From: Larkinella sp965227735
Lineage (GTDB): Bacteria > Bacteroidota > Bacteroidia > Cytophagales > Spirosomataceae
Direction: 5' to 3'
Assembly (NCBI RefSeq): GCF_965227735.1
Contig: NZ_OZ245776.1
Coordinates: 62,001-126,000 of the forward strand
Length of the DNA stretch: 64,000 nucleotides
Shown: in pieces, positions 44,861-53,730 of the stretch
Numbering within the stretch: the first letter of the stretch is position 1
How the letters are laid out: the number at the start of each line of letters is the position of its first letter
Translations under genes and position numbers: made by a program
Notes under the pieces: generated by a model
Databases searched by the model: none
Told to the model about the DNA's origin: nothing
Seen by the model: the letters and a program-made list of their open reading frames with translations, nothing else

Positions 44861-46284
44861 GGTTTACCGGGTAATGGCGTCCAGTGGGTGTGGAAAACGC
44901 CTTCTTTACCAATAAGTTCGTAGGTGTGAGCACCAAAATAATCGCGTTGCGCCTGAATCAGATTCGAGGGCATATTCTCGCTGCGGAACGCATCAAAATA
45001 AGTCAGGGAAGCCGCAAGAGCTGGCACGGCAATGCCCGCCGTCAGGGCCGAAGCCACCACCGACCGCATGCCCGGAACACTCTCATTCACCAGTGTTTGC
45101 ACCGACTCATCGAGCAGCAAATGTTCCAGGCTCGGTGCGTTTTCGTAGGCATTGAAAATCTCATTGAGCAAAGTCGCCCGGATGATGCAGCCACCCCGCC
45201 AGATTTTGGCAATTTCGGCCAGGTTGAGGTTGTAGCCGTACGAAATCGAGGAACGATACAACAAATCTAGCCCCTGCGCGTAGGTCATCACGGTACTGAA
45301 ATACAGGGCCTGCTCCAGACTCTCCAGCAAGGTATTTTTGTCAATTTCCAGAAGCGACGGTTCGTCGCCATATACCGTAGCCGCTTTGATCCGCAGCACT
45401 TTATATTTGGACAAATTGCGCATCGACACCGCCATATCAATCGTCGGAATCGGCACTTCCAGATCCATCGCCACCTGCGACGTCCATTTGCCGGTTCCCT
45501 TCGATTTGGCCTGGTCTTTAATCAGATCGATCAGATACTGGTCGGAGTCCGGCTCTTTGAAGCCGAAAATATCCCGGGTCACTTCGATCAGAAACGATTG
45601 CAACCGGCCTTCGTTCCAGGTTTTGAAGAGTTCGTAAATTTCTTCATTCCCCATCTTCAACCCTTTGCGTAGCACTTCGTAGGTTTCGGAAATGAGCTGC
45701 ATCAAACCATACTCGATCCCGTTGTGCACCATTTTTACAAAGTGACCCGACGCGCCCGGCCCGATGTAGGTTACGCAGGGAACGCCGTCGACTTTGGCGG
45801 CAATGGCGTCGAAAATCGGTTTCAAGGTCAGGTACGCAGCTTTGTCACCACCCGGCATCATGCTCGGACCTTTGCGCGCGCCCTCCTCGCCCCCGGAAAT
45901 CCCCATTCCGAAGAAGTGAAGTCCCTTGGAATCCAGCGCTTTGTCACGAATATCGGTATCCGTAAAGTGCGAATTTCCACCATCGATGATGATGTCGCCC
46001 GGTTCGAGCAGCGGCACCAGTTTGTCGATCACGTTGTCCACCGGTTTGCCGGCAGGCACCAGCATCATGATGGCGCGGGGCCTGGTCAGGCTCTGGGTCA
46101 TGGCCGCCAGATCCGTAAATCCTTTGACCGGTTTACCCTCGCCTTCTTTCTCAAAACCGGCCACCTGGTCGGGATTGATGTCGTAACCGGCTACCGGAAA
46201 GCCGTGGTCTGCCATGTTCAGCAGCAAGTTGCGGCCCATCGTACCGAGGCCGATCATTCCAAAATTATACTTCGTTTCTGCCAT
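44857..46284 (-). CDS. gnd: 6-phosphogluconate dehydrogenase, decarboxylating
   Basis: The 475-residue enzyme converts 6-phosphogluconate to ribulose 5-phosphate, CO2 and NADPH. It has GLGTMGRNLLLNMADHGF (in part) near 12-29, GGNSHFTDTDIRD near 102, GISGGEEGARKGPSMMPGG (near 128-146) and a C-terminal ALTAGIAVPALAASL and RDYFGAHTYE. The length fits the NADP-dependent long form. It is the first of three overlapping genes (gnd-zwf-pgl). The tal gene lies upstream, across a gap that contains a heptamer hairpin. Confidence 0.96.
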   Translation of the reverse strand: MAETKYNFGMIGLGTMGRNLLLNMADHGFPVAGYDINPDQVAGFEKEGEGKPVKGFTDLAAMTQSLTRPRAIMMLVPAGKPVDNVIDKLVPLLEPGDIIIDGGNSHFTDTDIRDKALDSKGLHFFGMGISGGEEGARKGPSMMPGGDKAAYLTLKPIFDAIAAKVDGVPCVTYIGPGASGHFVKMVHNGIEYGLMQLISETYEVLRKGLKMGNEEIYELFKTWNEGRLQSFLIEVTRDIFGFKEPDSDQYLIDLIKDQAKSKGTGKWTSQVAMDLEVPIPTIDMAVSMRNLSKYKVLRIKAATVYGDEPSLLEIDKNTLLESLEQALYFSTVMTYAQGLDLLYRSSISYGYNLNLAEIAKIWRGGCIIRATLLNEIFNAYENAPSLEHLLLDESVQTLVNESVPGMRSVVASALTAGIAVPALAASLTYFDAFRSENMPSNLIQAQRDYFGAHTYELIGKEGVFHTHWTPLPGKP

Positions 46285-46314
46285 TGAACTCGTGCAAGTT
46301 TAGAGGTGGTATTC

Positions 46315-46408
46315 GGTATTACGGTTTACGGTTTTCAGTTTACGGTGGCTGACGCATGCTTTTCTCTCGCGTCAGCCACCGTAAACTGAAAACCGTAAAC
46401 CGGATACC
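46315..46408. repeat. Heptamer-repeat hairpin, shared family (copy 2 of 3)
   Basis: Arms 46315-46355 and 46369-46408 pair with a few differences. They carry TTTACGG, TTTTCAG, TTTACGG and end in TGGCTGACGC near the loop, as in the copies at 27437 and 47553. It sits between tal and gnd, one base after the tal stop. Confidence 0.85.
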
Positions 46409-46409
46409 G

Positions 46410-47513
46410 TCAAGCGGTTTCGAGCGATTTTTTCTGGGTTTCGATGGCCGCCAGCAGTTTTTCGTAGGGCTTATTGAATTTATCGATGCCTTCGTCTTCC
46501 AGTTTCTGGGTGATTTCGTCGATGTCGATGCCCACCGTTTTCAATTGTTCCAGGATGGCAGTCGCTTTATCAAGGTCATTTTCCAGACGGCTTTGCGCAT
46601 CACCGTGATCACGGAAGGCCACCAGCGTTTCCATCGGAATGGTGTCAACGGTGTCGGGGCCGATCAGTTCTTCCACGTATTTGGTGTCGGGAATCGCCGG
46701 ATTTTTGCTGCTCGTGCTGGCCCACAACAACCGCTGCGGTTTTGCACCAAGTTCCCTCAGTTTCGCAAACCGCACGCTGTTGAACACGCGTTTGTAGATT
46801 TCGTAGGCTTTGCGGGCCGAGGCAATGGCGACCTGCGCTTTCAGTTCGGGAAGTCCTTTTTCGTCCAGAATCGGATCAACCATCACGTCGATGCGGCTCA
46901 GGAAGAAACTCGCCACCGAGGCAATGCCGTCGATCGGCTGACCAGCGGCTGCACGGGCTTCCAGACCGGAAATGTACGCGTCGGTAACGGCTTCATAACG
47001 ATCCAGTCCGAACAGTAGCGTGACGTTGATGTTGATGCCTTCACTGATGGCGGTCTGAATCGCCGACAAACCGGGGGCGGTTCCGGGAATTTTGATCATC
47101 ACATTCTCGCGATCCACCGCTTTCCACAGTTCACGCGCCTGCTTGATGGTTCCTTCGGCATCCAGCGCCAGAAACGGCGACACTTCCAGGCTCACATAGC
47201 CATCCGCTCCACGAACTTCTTCTTCATACACCGGCTTAAACAGATCGGCCGCCCGCTGAATGTCGCTGACGGCCAGGCCGTAAAATATATCCTCGTTGCT
47301 CTTGTCGTCTTTTGCCAGCGTCTTGATGTCTTCATCATAATCGGAGCTGCTGCTGATGGCTTTCTCGAAAATCGCCGGGTTCGACGTAATCCCGCGAACG
47401 CCATCTTCGTCGATCAGCTTTTGCAGTTCGCCGGAGTCCATAATTTTCCGGTCAATAAAATCCAGCCAGATGCTCTGTCCAAACTCATGAATTTGTTTTA
47501 CGCGATTTGCCAT
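46410..47513 (-). CDS. tal: Transaldolase
   Basis: The 367-residue enzyme moves a dihydroxyacetone unit between pentose phosphate intermediates. It has WLDFIDRKIM near 16-25, GVRGITSNPAIFEKAI (near 38-53), VMIKIPGTAPGLSAI near 138 with the likely Schiff-base Lys, and ASTSSKNPAIPDTKYVEEL (in part). The length and SNPAIF pattern fit the longer transaldolase type found in actinobacteria and Bacteroidota. It is flanked on both sides by hairpins of the same heptamer family. Confidence 0.94.
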   Translation of the reverse strand: MANRVKQIHEFGQSIWLDFIDRKIMDSGELQKLIDEDGVRGITSNPAIFEKAISSSSDYDEDIKTLAKDDKSNEDIFYGLAVSDIQRAADLFKPVYEEEVRGADGYVSLEVSPFLALDAEGTIKQARELWKAVDRENVMIKIPGTAPGLSAIQTAISEGININVTLLFGLDRYEAVTDAYISGLEARAAAGQPIDGIASVASFFLSRIDVMVDPILDEKGLPELKAQVAIASARKAYEIYKRVFNSVRFAKLRELGAKPQRLLWASTSSKNPAIPDTKYVEELIGPDTVDTIPMETLVAFRDHGDAQSRLENDLDKATAILEQLKTVGIDIDEITQKLEDEGIDKFNKPYEKLLAAIETQKKSLETA

Positions 47514-47552
47514 GTGTTGAGGGATTTGTAGTTTATGGTTTTGGGATCTTAT

Positions 47553-47642
47553 GTTTACGGTTTTCAGTATTCGGTTTACGGTGGCTGTTGCGTTAGTAAG
47601 TGTGCGTCAGCCACGTAAACCGAATACTGAAAACTGAAAACC
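47553..47642. repeat. Heptamer-repeat hairpin, shared family (copy 3 of 3)
   Basis: Arms 47553-47591 and 47604-47642 are near complements, with one missing base and a few changes. Units are TTTACGG, TTTTCAG, TATTCGG, TTTACGG. It sits between rpiB and tal, with its right arm touching the rpiB stop codon. Confidence 0.85.
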
Positions 47643-48088
47643 TACTTCTTTTCTAACTCAATTACTTTCTTCAATCTCCGCAGGTGCCGTTCGGCACCGC
47701 TGAATTTTGCTTCCAGAAACGCCTGGACGAATTCTTCAGCGACCCGGTTTCCCGTAATACGTCCGCCGAGGCAAATTAAGTTCATATCATCGTCTTCCAC
47801 ACCCTGATGGGCCGAAAAATGGTCATTGATCAACGCAGCCCGCACGCCCGGAATCTTGTTGGCGACAATAGCCGCCCCTACGCCACTCCCGCAAACCGCC
47901 ACGCCCCGCTCCACATCGCGGCTGGAAACCGCCAGCGCCAGCGGAATGATCAAATCGGGATAATCGTCCAGCGAATCCAGCCGGTATGCGCCGTAATCGA
48001 CGACTTCATAGCCCAGGTTGGTCAAAAAAGCCTTCAGCGTTTCCTTGAGTTCGAAACCGCCATGATCAGCGGCAATGCCTATTTTCAT
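47642..48088 (-). CDS. rpiB: Ribose-5-phosphate isomerase B
   Basis: The 148-residue enzyme interconverts ribose 5-phosphate and ribulose 5-phosphate. It shows IGIAADHGGFELKE at 3-16, a conserved VVDYG, and CGSGVGAAIVANKIPGVRAA (in part) near 66-85, with the catalytic Cys of the RpiB/LacAB family. HRHLRRLKK-type basic residues close the chain (ERHLRRLKK). It lies second in the pentose phosphate operon between hairpin-bearing gaps. Confidence 0.94.
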   Translation of the reverse strand: MKIGIAADHGGFELKETLKAFLTNLGYEVVDYGAYRLDSLDDYPDLIIPLALAVSSRDVERGVAVCGSGVGAAIVANKIPGVRAALINDHFSAHQGVEDDDMNLICLGGRITGNRVAEEFVQAFLEAKFSGAERHLRRLKKVIELEKK

Positions 48089-48114
48089 TTCATTATAGTT
48101 TACCGTTTTCTTTA

Positions 48115-48207
48115 CTTCGATATTCGATATTCAACATTTAACATTCGATATTCATTTTGTTGAGTTTTTAATATCGAATGTTGAATATCGAACACTAAAT
48201 ATCGAAG
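48115..48207. repeat. Heptamer-repeat hairpin between tkt and rpiB
   Basis: Both arms (48115-48152 and 48170-48207) are strings of 7-base units such as TTCGATA and TTCAACA. The arms align best when one unit is shifted, which suggests gain or loss of whole units. The right arm ends 2 bases before the tkt stop. Confidence 0.75.
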
Positions 48208-48208
48208 T

Positions 48209-50221
48209 TTAACTACCAAGAAGCGCCTTCGCCCGCTTCACCACATTCTCCACCGTGAAGCCAAACTTCCTGAACAAATCCTCCGCCGGGGCGGATTCGC
48301 CATAGGTGGTCATGCCCAGAATATCGCCTTCGTCGGTGACGTATTTGTACCAGCCCATTTCAGCACCCGCTTCCACCGCCAGCCGTTTTTTCAGGGCTTT
48401 CGGAAACACTTTTTCCTTGTAAGCCGCACGCTGCCGGTCGAACAATTCGAACGACGGCATGCTCACGACCCGGGCCGAAATATCGTCTTTTTTCAGTTCT
48501 TCCTGCGCCTGGAGCAACAACGAAACTTCCGAACCGGTGCCGATCAGAATCAGATCCGGCTCTTTTTCAGAATCCGACAGAATGTACGCACCTTTTTCCA
48601 GTTCCGTCGCCGGGGTGTATTTCTCCTGATCGATGACTGGCAATCCCTGGCGCGTCAGCACAATCACCACCGGACCGCCGGGATGCTGAATGGCCACGCG
48701 CCAGGCCTGGGCGGTTTCGTTGGCATCTGCCGGTCGAATCACCACCACATTGGGCATGGCCCGGAGTGCCATCAACTGCTCGATGGGTTGATGCGTCGTT
48801 CCGTCTTCGCCCAAACCGATGCTGTCGTGCGTAAAGATAAAAATCGGGCGGAGTTTCATAATGGCCGCCAACCGAATCGGCGGGCGCATGTAATCCGAAA
48901 ACACCAGGAATGTCGCGCCGTAGGGAATAATCCCTTTCGTCACCGCCAATCCGTTCAGCACCGCACCCATCGCGTGTTCACGGATTCCAAAGTGAAAAAT
49001 GCGACCGTCCCGGTTTTCTACCGAAAAGGAGTGGTAATTTTTCAGATCCGTATCCGTTGAGGGCGACAGATCGGCTGAGCCGCCAATGAGGTGCGGCAAT
49101 TCGTCGGCAATCGCATTCAGCACTTTTCCCGAGGCTTTCCGGGTGGCGATTTTCTCTTCACCGGCGGCAAAAACCGGAATTTTCTTTTCCCAGCCTTCCG
49201 GTAGTTTTCCGTTGCTCACCAACTCATATTCCTCCGCCAGTTCGGGGTATTTTGCCTTGTAAGCTTTGTAAAGATCGTTCCACTTATCCTCTTTCTTCGC
49301 GCGCTCTTTCCCGATTCCCCGGTAATACTGCAACACGTCGTCCGGCACGACAAACGATTTTTCGGGGTCAAACCCGAATTTCTCCTTCACCAGTTTGATT
49401 TCATCGGCTCCCAACGGCGAACCGTGTGCCTCCGCCGTGTCTTCCTTGTTCGGACTTCCGTAGCCAATGTGCGTCCGTACCTTGATCAGCGAAGGCCGTC
49501 TGGTTTCTTCCTGCGCGGCTTTCACGGCCTGATACAGAGCTTCCAGATCATTGCCATCGGGGACGACCTGCACATGCCAGCCATACGACAGAAACCGCTG
49601 GGCCACGTCTTCCGTAAACGTCAGATCGGTGCTGCCTTCGATGGAAATGTGGTTGTCGTCGTAGAAATAAATCAGGTTACCCAGTTGCAGATGCCCTGCC
49701 AGCGAGGCAGCCTCGGCCGAAATGCCTTCCATCATATCGCCATCGCTGCAAATGGCGTAGATTTTATAGTCGAAAAGCGGAAAATCCGGCTTGTTGTAGC
49801 GGGCGGCCAGATGATACTGCCCAATGGCAAAACCGACCCCGTTGGCAAACCCCTGCCCCAGCGGCCCGGTCGTTATTTCAATGCCTTTCGACAACCCGTA
49901 TTCCGGGTGGCCGGGCGTCTGGCTGTCCAACTGCCGAAACTGCTTCAGGTCGTTCATACTCAGCTCATACCCGGTCAGATACAGGTAACAGTACTGCAAC
50001 ATACAGCCATGCCCCGCCGACAGAATAAACCGGTCGCGGTTGGGCCAATCCGGATTTTTCGGATTGTAGTTCATGGCTTCCGTCCAGAGAATATGGCCCA
50101 TCGGGGCAGCTCCCATTGGCAAACCGGGATGGCCGGAATTGGCTTTCTGCACGGCATCGGCGGCCAGAATCCGGACGGTGTTGATGCTCAGCTGTTCTAT
50201 GGATTGGGTTGGGGTTTTCAT
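48209..50221 (-). CDS. tkt: Transketolase
   Basis: The 670-residue thiamine diphosphate enzyme transfers two-carbon units between sugar phosphates. The N-terminal half has RILAADAVQKANSGHPGLPMG (in part) near 17-37, PGHPEYG and CSDGDMMEGISAEAASLAGH (in part) near 155-175, the thiamine-binding motif. The second half has FGIREHAMGAVLNGLA (in part), THDSIGLGEDGTTHQPIEQL (in part) near 465-485 and a C-terminal transketolase domain. It is the first gene of the operon, with a promoter 73 bases upstream. Confidence 0.96.
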   Translation of the reverse strand: MKTPTQSIEQLSINTVRILAADAVQKANSGHPGLPMGAAPMGHILWTEAMNYNPKNPDWPNRDRFILSAGHGCMLQYCYLYLTGYELSMNDLKQFRQLDSQTPGHPEYGLSKGIEITTGPLGQGFANGVGFAIGQYHLAARYNKPDFPLFDYKIYAICSDGDMMEGISAEAASLAGHLQLGNLIYFYDDNHISIEGSTDLTFTEDVAQRFLSYGWHVQVVPDGNDLEALYQAVKAAQEETRRPSLIKVRTHIGYGSPNKEDTAEAHGSPLGADEIKLVKEKFGFDPEKSFVVPDDVLQYYRGIGKERAKKEDKWNDLYKAYKAKYPELAEEYELVSNGKLPEGWEKKIPVFAAGEEKIATRKASGKVLNAIADELPHLIGGSADLSPSTDTDLKNYHSFSVENRDGRIFHFGIREHAMGAVLNGLAVTKGIIPYGATFLVFSDYMRPPIRLAAIMKLRPIFIFTHDSIGLGEDGTTHQPIEQLMALRAMPNVVVIRPADANETAQAWRVAIQHPGGPVVIVLTRQGLPVIDQEKYTPATELEKGAYILSDSEKEPDLILIGTGSEVSLLLQAQEELKKDDISARVVSMPSFELFDRQRAAYKEKVFPKALKKRLAVEAGAEMGWYKYVTDEGDILGMTTYGESAPAEDLFRKFGFTVENVVKRAKALLGS

Positions 50222-50293
50222 CGAAATGGGGGATAAAGCGACACGTAACGTTGACTTAGTTAACCCCCCGCCAAAAGGGTTTGTTCATCTCTT

Positions 50294-50325
50294 CAAAGTT
50301 ATTTCACAGAGTGTATCAGAGACAA
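50294..50325 (-). promoter_or_regulatory. Promoter of the pentose phosphate operon
   Basis: On the minus strand TTG (50325-50323), 21 bases, then TAACTTTG (50301-50294) fits the Bacteroidota TTG/TAnnTTTG promoter. The tkt ATG follows after 72 bases. Both boxes lie in the left arm of the decamer-repeat hairpin. Confidence 0.65.
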
Positions 50326-50397
50326 TCAGAGGTACACAGAGTTTTTTTTCTCTGATAAACTCTGATTTACTCCGCTTAACTCTGCGAAATAACGCTT
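50296..50397. repeat. Decamer-repeat inverted repeat between divergent genes
   Basis: The left arm has 10-base units ending CAGAG (TTTCACAGAG, TGTATCAGAG, ACAATCAGAG, GTACACAGAG). The right arm is their degenerate mirror. Reading outward on either strand gives CTCTGyGAAATAAC, so the same leader-like sequence faces both tkt and the S9 peptidase gene. Confidence 0.7.
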
Positions 50398-50417
50398 TTC
50401 ATTGTATTTTCGAGCAT

Positions 50418-52535
50418 ATGAAAACAGCCTTCATTCGCTTTGTAGCCAGCTTTCTTCTCTTCCTTCCCATCGTCGCACAGGCGCAATCGTTCCCTTTGGA
50501 AACCGTCAGGAGCTACCCTTTCCCCTCCGACCTCACCAGTTCGGCCCAGGGGTCGCGGCTGGCCTGGGTGTTCAATGAACAGGGCCGCCGGAATGTCTAC
50601 GTCGCCGAAGGCCCGGATTTTGTACCCCGAAAACTGACCAACTACACTGAAGACGACGGGCAGGAAATCACCAGTCTGTCCATCTCGACCGATGGAAAAT
50701 GGGTCATTTACGTACGCGGTGGCGACCACGGTTCCAACTGGGACGACGCCTTGCCGGTCAACACATCGTCCTCGCCTAACCCCATCAAGGTTCAGATCTG
50801 GAGCCTTCCTTTCGCGGGTGGCGAACCGAAGTCGTTGTCGGAAGGGGACGAACCCCTGATTTCGCCCAAAAATGACCAAATCGCTTTTATCAAAGGCCAT
50901 CAGGTCTGGACGGCCCCCATCGACGGGTCCTCACCCGCCAGGAACCTCTTCACGGCCCGGGGCGAAAATGGGTCAATCCAATGGTCGCCCGATGGGTCGC
51001 GGCTGGCCTTCGTCTGCAACCGGGGTGATCATGCTTTCGTCGGCGTTTTCACCAACCCGGAAACGCCCATCCACTGGCTGGCTCCCTCCTTTTCGCGCGA
51101 CCGCTCCCCCCGCTGGTCGCCCGACGGCACCCGAATTGCCTTCGTCCGAACACCTGGTCTAGGTGGCCCCCCGGATTCCCTGCTGGCCCGGAAACACCAG
51201 CCCTGGGGAATCTGGACGGCGGAGGTTGCCACCGGGAAAGCCCAACCGCTCTGGCAGGCTCCTAAAACACTGGCGGGGTCGTTGCCACCAACGCACGGCG
51301 GAACCAACCTGCACTGGGCCGCCAACGACCGAATCGTGTTTCTTTCGTACCAGGACGGTTGGCCCCACCTCTATTCGATGCCCTCCACGGGTGGCTCTCC
51401 CCTGCTGCTGACACCGGGCGGTTTTATGGCCGAACACATTCAGCTAAGCCCCGACCGCAAGTGGCTGGTTTTTAGCGGCAACACCGGCCCCGACAAACTG
51501 GACATCGACCGGCGGCACGTGGTTCGGGTGCCGGTCGACAAAGCTGCTGTGGAAGTGCTGACCCCCGGAGCTGGACTGGAATGGACGCCGGTCGTAACGG
51601 GCGACGGTTCAACGATTGCGTTGATTAGCGCGACGGCCCAGCGTCCTCCGCTGCCCGCCGTGATGCCCTTTACGAAAGGAACGCCACGGCTACTCGCCCA
51701 AAATCTGATTCCTGCCAATTTCCCAACCAGCCAGTTGGTGACGCCTAAACAGGTCATTTTCAAAGCCGCCGACGGTGTAACGGTTCACGCCCAGCTTTTT
51801 GAACCGGCGAGTGGCCCTTCCAAAAAACCGGCGATTATCTATGTACACGGCGGCCCCATGCGCCAGATGCAACTGGGCTGGAATTATTCCGATTATTATT
51901 CCAATGCCTATGCCTGGAACCAGTATCTGACGAGCCTCGGCTTTGCGGTTCTGTCGGTCAATTACCGGCTCGGCATTGGCTACGGTTACGCGTTTCACCA
52001 GCCTGCCAGGGGCGGCCGAAACGGCGCATCCGAATACCAGGACATCCGGGCGGCTGGCGAATGGCTGGCGAAGCAGCCCCAGATCGACGCCAGCCGGATT
52101 GGGGTGTATGGCGGTTCCTACGGCGGTTATTTGACGGCCCTGGCGCTGGGTCACGACTCCAAACTTTTTGCCGCGGGCGTTGATATTCACGGCGTACACG
52201 ACATGACCAACGAGCGAACCGGGTCGGTTTCCCACCAGATCGAACAGATTCCGGATGCCCAACTGGCCGCAAAAGTAGCGTTTGAGTCGTCGCCGATTTC
52301 GGTAGTGAACACCTGGACTTCGCCCGTGCTGATCATCCACGGCGACGACGACCGCAACGTGCGATTCAGCCAGAGTACCGATCTGGTCCGGCGGCTGGAA
52401 GCGAAGGGCGTCCCGATGGAGACGATGGTCATTGTGGACGATACGCACCACTGGATGCGGCACGACAATGCGCTGAAAGTGGGCAACGCCACGGCGGATT
52501 TTTTCAAGCGAAAACTGCTTAAAACCGGCCGGTAA
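50418..52535 (+). CDS. S9 family prolyl oligopeptidase-like serine peptidase
   Basis: The protein has 705 residues from the ATG at 50418, chosen because it starts a signal peptide (ending IVAQAQ); the frame continues upstream over the tkt start without family sequence. The N-terminal half is a beta-propeller with TolB/WD40-like repeats (IQWSPDGSRLAFV, PRWSPDGTRIAFV). The C-terminal catalytic domain has HGGPMRQMQ near 590, the nucleophile in YGGSYGGY, Asp in HGDDDRNV and His in DDTHHW. It cleaves small peptides, probably in the periplasm. Confidence 0.93.
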   Translation: MKTAFIRFVASFLLFLPIVAQAQSFPLETVRSYPFPSDLTSSAQGSRLAWVFNEQGRRNVYVAEGPDFVPRKLTNYTEDDGQEITSLSISTDGKWVIYVRGGDHGSNWDDALPVNTSSSPNPIKVQIWSLPFAGGEPKSLSEGDEPLISPKNDQIAFIKGHQVWTAPIDGSSPARNLFTARGENGSIQWSPDGSRLAFVCNRGDHAFVGVFTNPETPIHWLAPSFSRDRSPRWSPDGTRIAFVRTPGLGGPPDSLLARKHQPWGIWTAEVATGKAQPLWQAPKTLAGSLPPTHGGTNLHWAANDRIVFLSYQDGWPHLYSMPSTGGSPLLLTPGGFMAEHIQLSPDRKWLVFSGNTGPDKLDIDRRHVVRVPVDKAAVEVLTPGAGLEWTPVVTGDGSTIALISATAQRPPLPAVMPFTKGTPRLLAQNLIPANFPTSQLVTPKQVIFKAADGVTVHAQLFEPASGPSKKPAIIYVHGGPMRQMQLGWNYSDYYSNAYAWNQYLTSLGFAVLSVNYRLGIGYGYAFHQPARGGRNGASEYQDIRAAGEWLAKQPQIDASRIGVYGGSYGGYLTALALGHDSKLFAAGVDIHGVHDMTNERTGSVSHQIEQIPDAQLAAKVAFESSPISVVNTWTSPVLIIHGDDDRNVRFSQSTDLVRRLEAKGVPMETMVIVDDTHHWMRHDNALKVGNATADFFKRKLLKTGR

Positions 52536-52617
52536 ATTCTTTCCGGATGGCTTCCAACGCATTGCGGTTCAAACTGGTCATTACAGCATCTCCTTATCAA
52601 CCAAATGCCTGTTTCCC

Positions 52618-52938
52618 ATGAATCGCTTCTTTGTATTGTTTCTGATTGTTCTGTTTTCCAGTTGTGACCAAAGTGACCTCAAACCCGATCTGATTACGAT
52701 GCAGGTGGCCGACCATTACCAGAATTGCACGGGCGTTGGCCCTATGAAATGTCTGCTGGTCAAAATAAACGATGCGCCGAACTGGACGTATCATTACACT
52801 GGTATTGAAGGCTTTACCTATGAAGAAGGGTTCGAATATAAACTGAGCGTGAAGCGGGAGAACATCAAAAATCCACCAGCCGACGGCTCCAGTATCCGGT
52901 ACACCTTAGTCAGCGTGATTGAAAAAATCAAACCTTAA
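52618..52938 (+). CDS. DUF4377 domain lipoprotein
   Basis: The 106-residue protein has a lipoprotein signal with acylated Cys16 (LFSSC). One small domain follows with NCTGVGPMKCLLVK, GFTYEEGFEYKLSV and NPPADGSSIRYTLVSV, the hallmarks of DUF4377, which is often attached to HslJ/META proteins in heat- or drug-stress lipoproteins. The two Cys residues in the CTG..MKC stretch may form a disulfide. Its function is unknown. It precedes the barrel-like protein by 21 bases and may share its transcript. Confidence 0.85.
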   Translation: MNRFFVLFLIVLFSSCDQSDLKPDLITMQVADHYQNCTGVGPMKCLLVKINDAPNWTYHYTGIEGFTYEEGFEYKLSVKRENIKNPPADGSSIRYTLVSVIEKIKP

Positions 52939-52959
52939 TCAAGCCCAACCGCTCCGCCC

Positions 52960-53613
52960 ATGAGAACCTTTACCCTTATCGGTCTGTTGTTTTTTTCCTT
53001 TTTTACCGCTCAGGCGCAACGCTGGCAGGGTCAGATAGGCACTAATTTCGCCACGTTGCCGGGTCGTTCACTGGAACTTACGTCGGCCTGGAGTCCGAAT
53101 CTGAACCAGTGGGCGCTGACGTTCCATGCCGGATACACCTACCACAATCCGTTCGGCGGTTTTCGTTCCGGGTACGCCTGTGATTGCGGGGTCGATAACC
53201 TGAAAACATCGGGAGCGTTTTTCAAAGTGGGTTCCCGTTTTGATGTGGTTCGCCGAACCGGTCGTTCGACCAAAGTGGGATTACCGATTGGGGTTCAACT
53301 GATTGGCTCGCAATACCGGCAGGAAGGTACGATTTCGTCCTTTCCCGACGGACAACCGCGAACGCGTCTCCAAACCGCCAGCGGTTTTGTGCTGGGCCTG
53401 GGCCTGACTGCCGCCCTCAACATCCGGTTTTCGTCCCGCTGGAATCTGGATCTGGGCGTTCAGAAGTTCATCGCTTTGCAAAAGCGAACAGACTATTTTC
53501 TGTTCGACAACTTCATGTCACACCAGCCGGGAATCGGCCTTACCGACTGGAAAAACTCCTTTCCCGGTTTGCAGGGGATTGTCGGCCTGAATTATCGGCT
53601 GGGGCGGTTGTAG
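52960..53613 (+). CDS. Putative outer-membrane beta-barrel protein
   Basis: The 217-residue protein has a signal peptide (1-19, FTAQAQ). Alternating strands follow with aromatic ends (WALTFHAGYTYHNPF, VGLPIGVQLIGSQYRQ) and a C-terminal IVGLNYRLGRL, as in small barrels of the outer-membrane protein beta-barrel family. A YACDCG motif near 69-74 sits in a predicted loop. No function can be assigned. It probably forms a unit with the upstream DUF4377 lipoprotein. Confidence 0.65.
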   Translation: MRTFTLIGLLFFSFFTAQAQRWQGQIGTNFATLPGRSLELTSAWSPNLNQWALTFHAGYTYHNPFGGFRSGYACDCGVDNLKTSGAFFKVGSRFDVVRRTGRSTKVGLPIGVQLIGSQYRQEGTISSFPDGQPRTRLQTASGFVLGLGLTAALNIRFSSRWNLDLGVQKFIALQKRTDYFLFDNFMSHQPGIGLTDWKNSFPGLQGIVGLNYRLGRL

Positions 53614-53722
53614 AGCATTTGACCTGGTCATTATTTCAAGGATAGAAGTATTAGTGGCTGAAGGATTAATCGAAGAAAATGAAGATATCATAGAATTCCG
53701 CTGGAATGAGTTTTTTAAATAG
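53612..53722 (+). pseudogene. 5'-truncated DUF4160 remnant
   Basis: A frame without any start codon encodes IISRIEVLVAEGLIEENEDI and then EFRWNEFFK before a stop at 53720-53722. This matches the C-terminal helix region of DUF4160 proteins (pattern RIExLIxEN...WNEFF), which are usually encoded just before DUF2442 partners. The N-terminal two thirds are missing, replaced by the end of the barrel-like gene. Confidence 0.55.
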
Positions 53723-53730
53723 CCAACGAA

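Noticed and set aside
50073..50417. 115-codon extension of the S9 peptidase start over the tkt start
   Set aside because: It has no family sequence, and the signal peptide begins at 50418.
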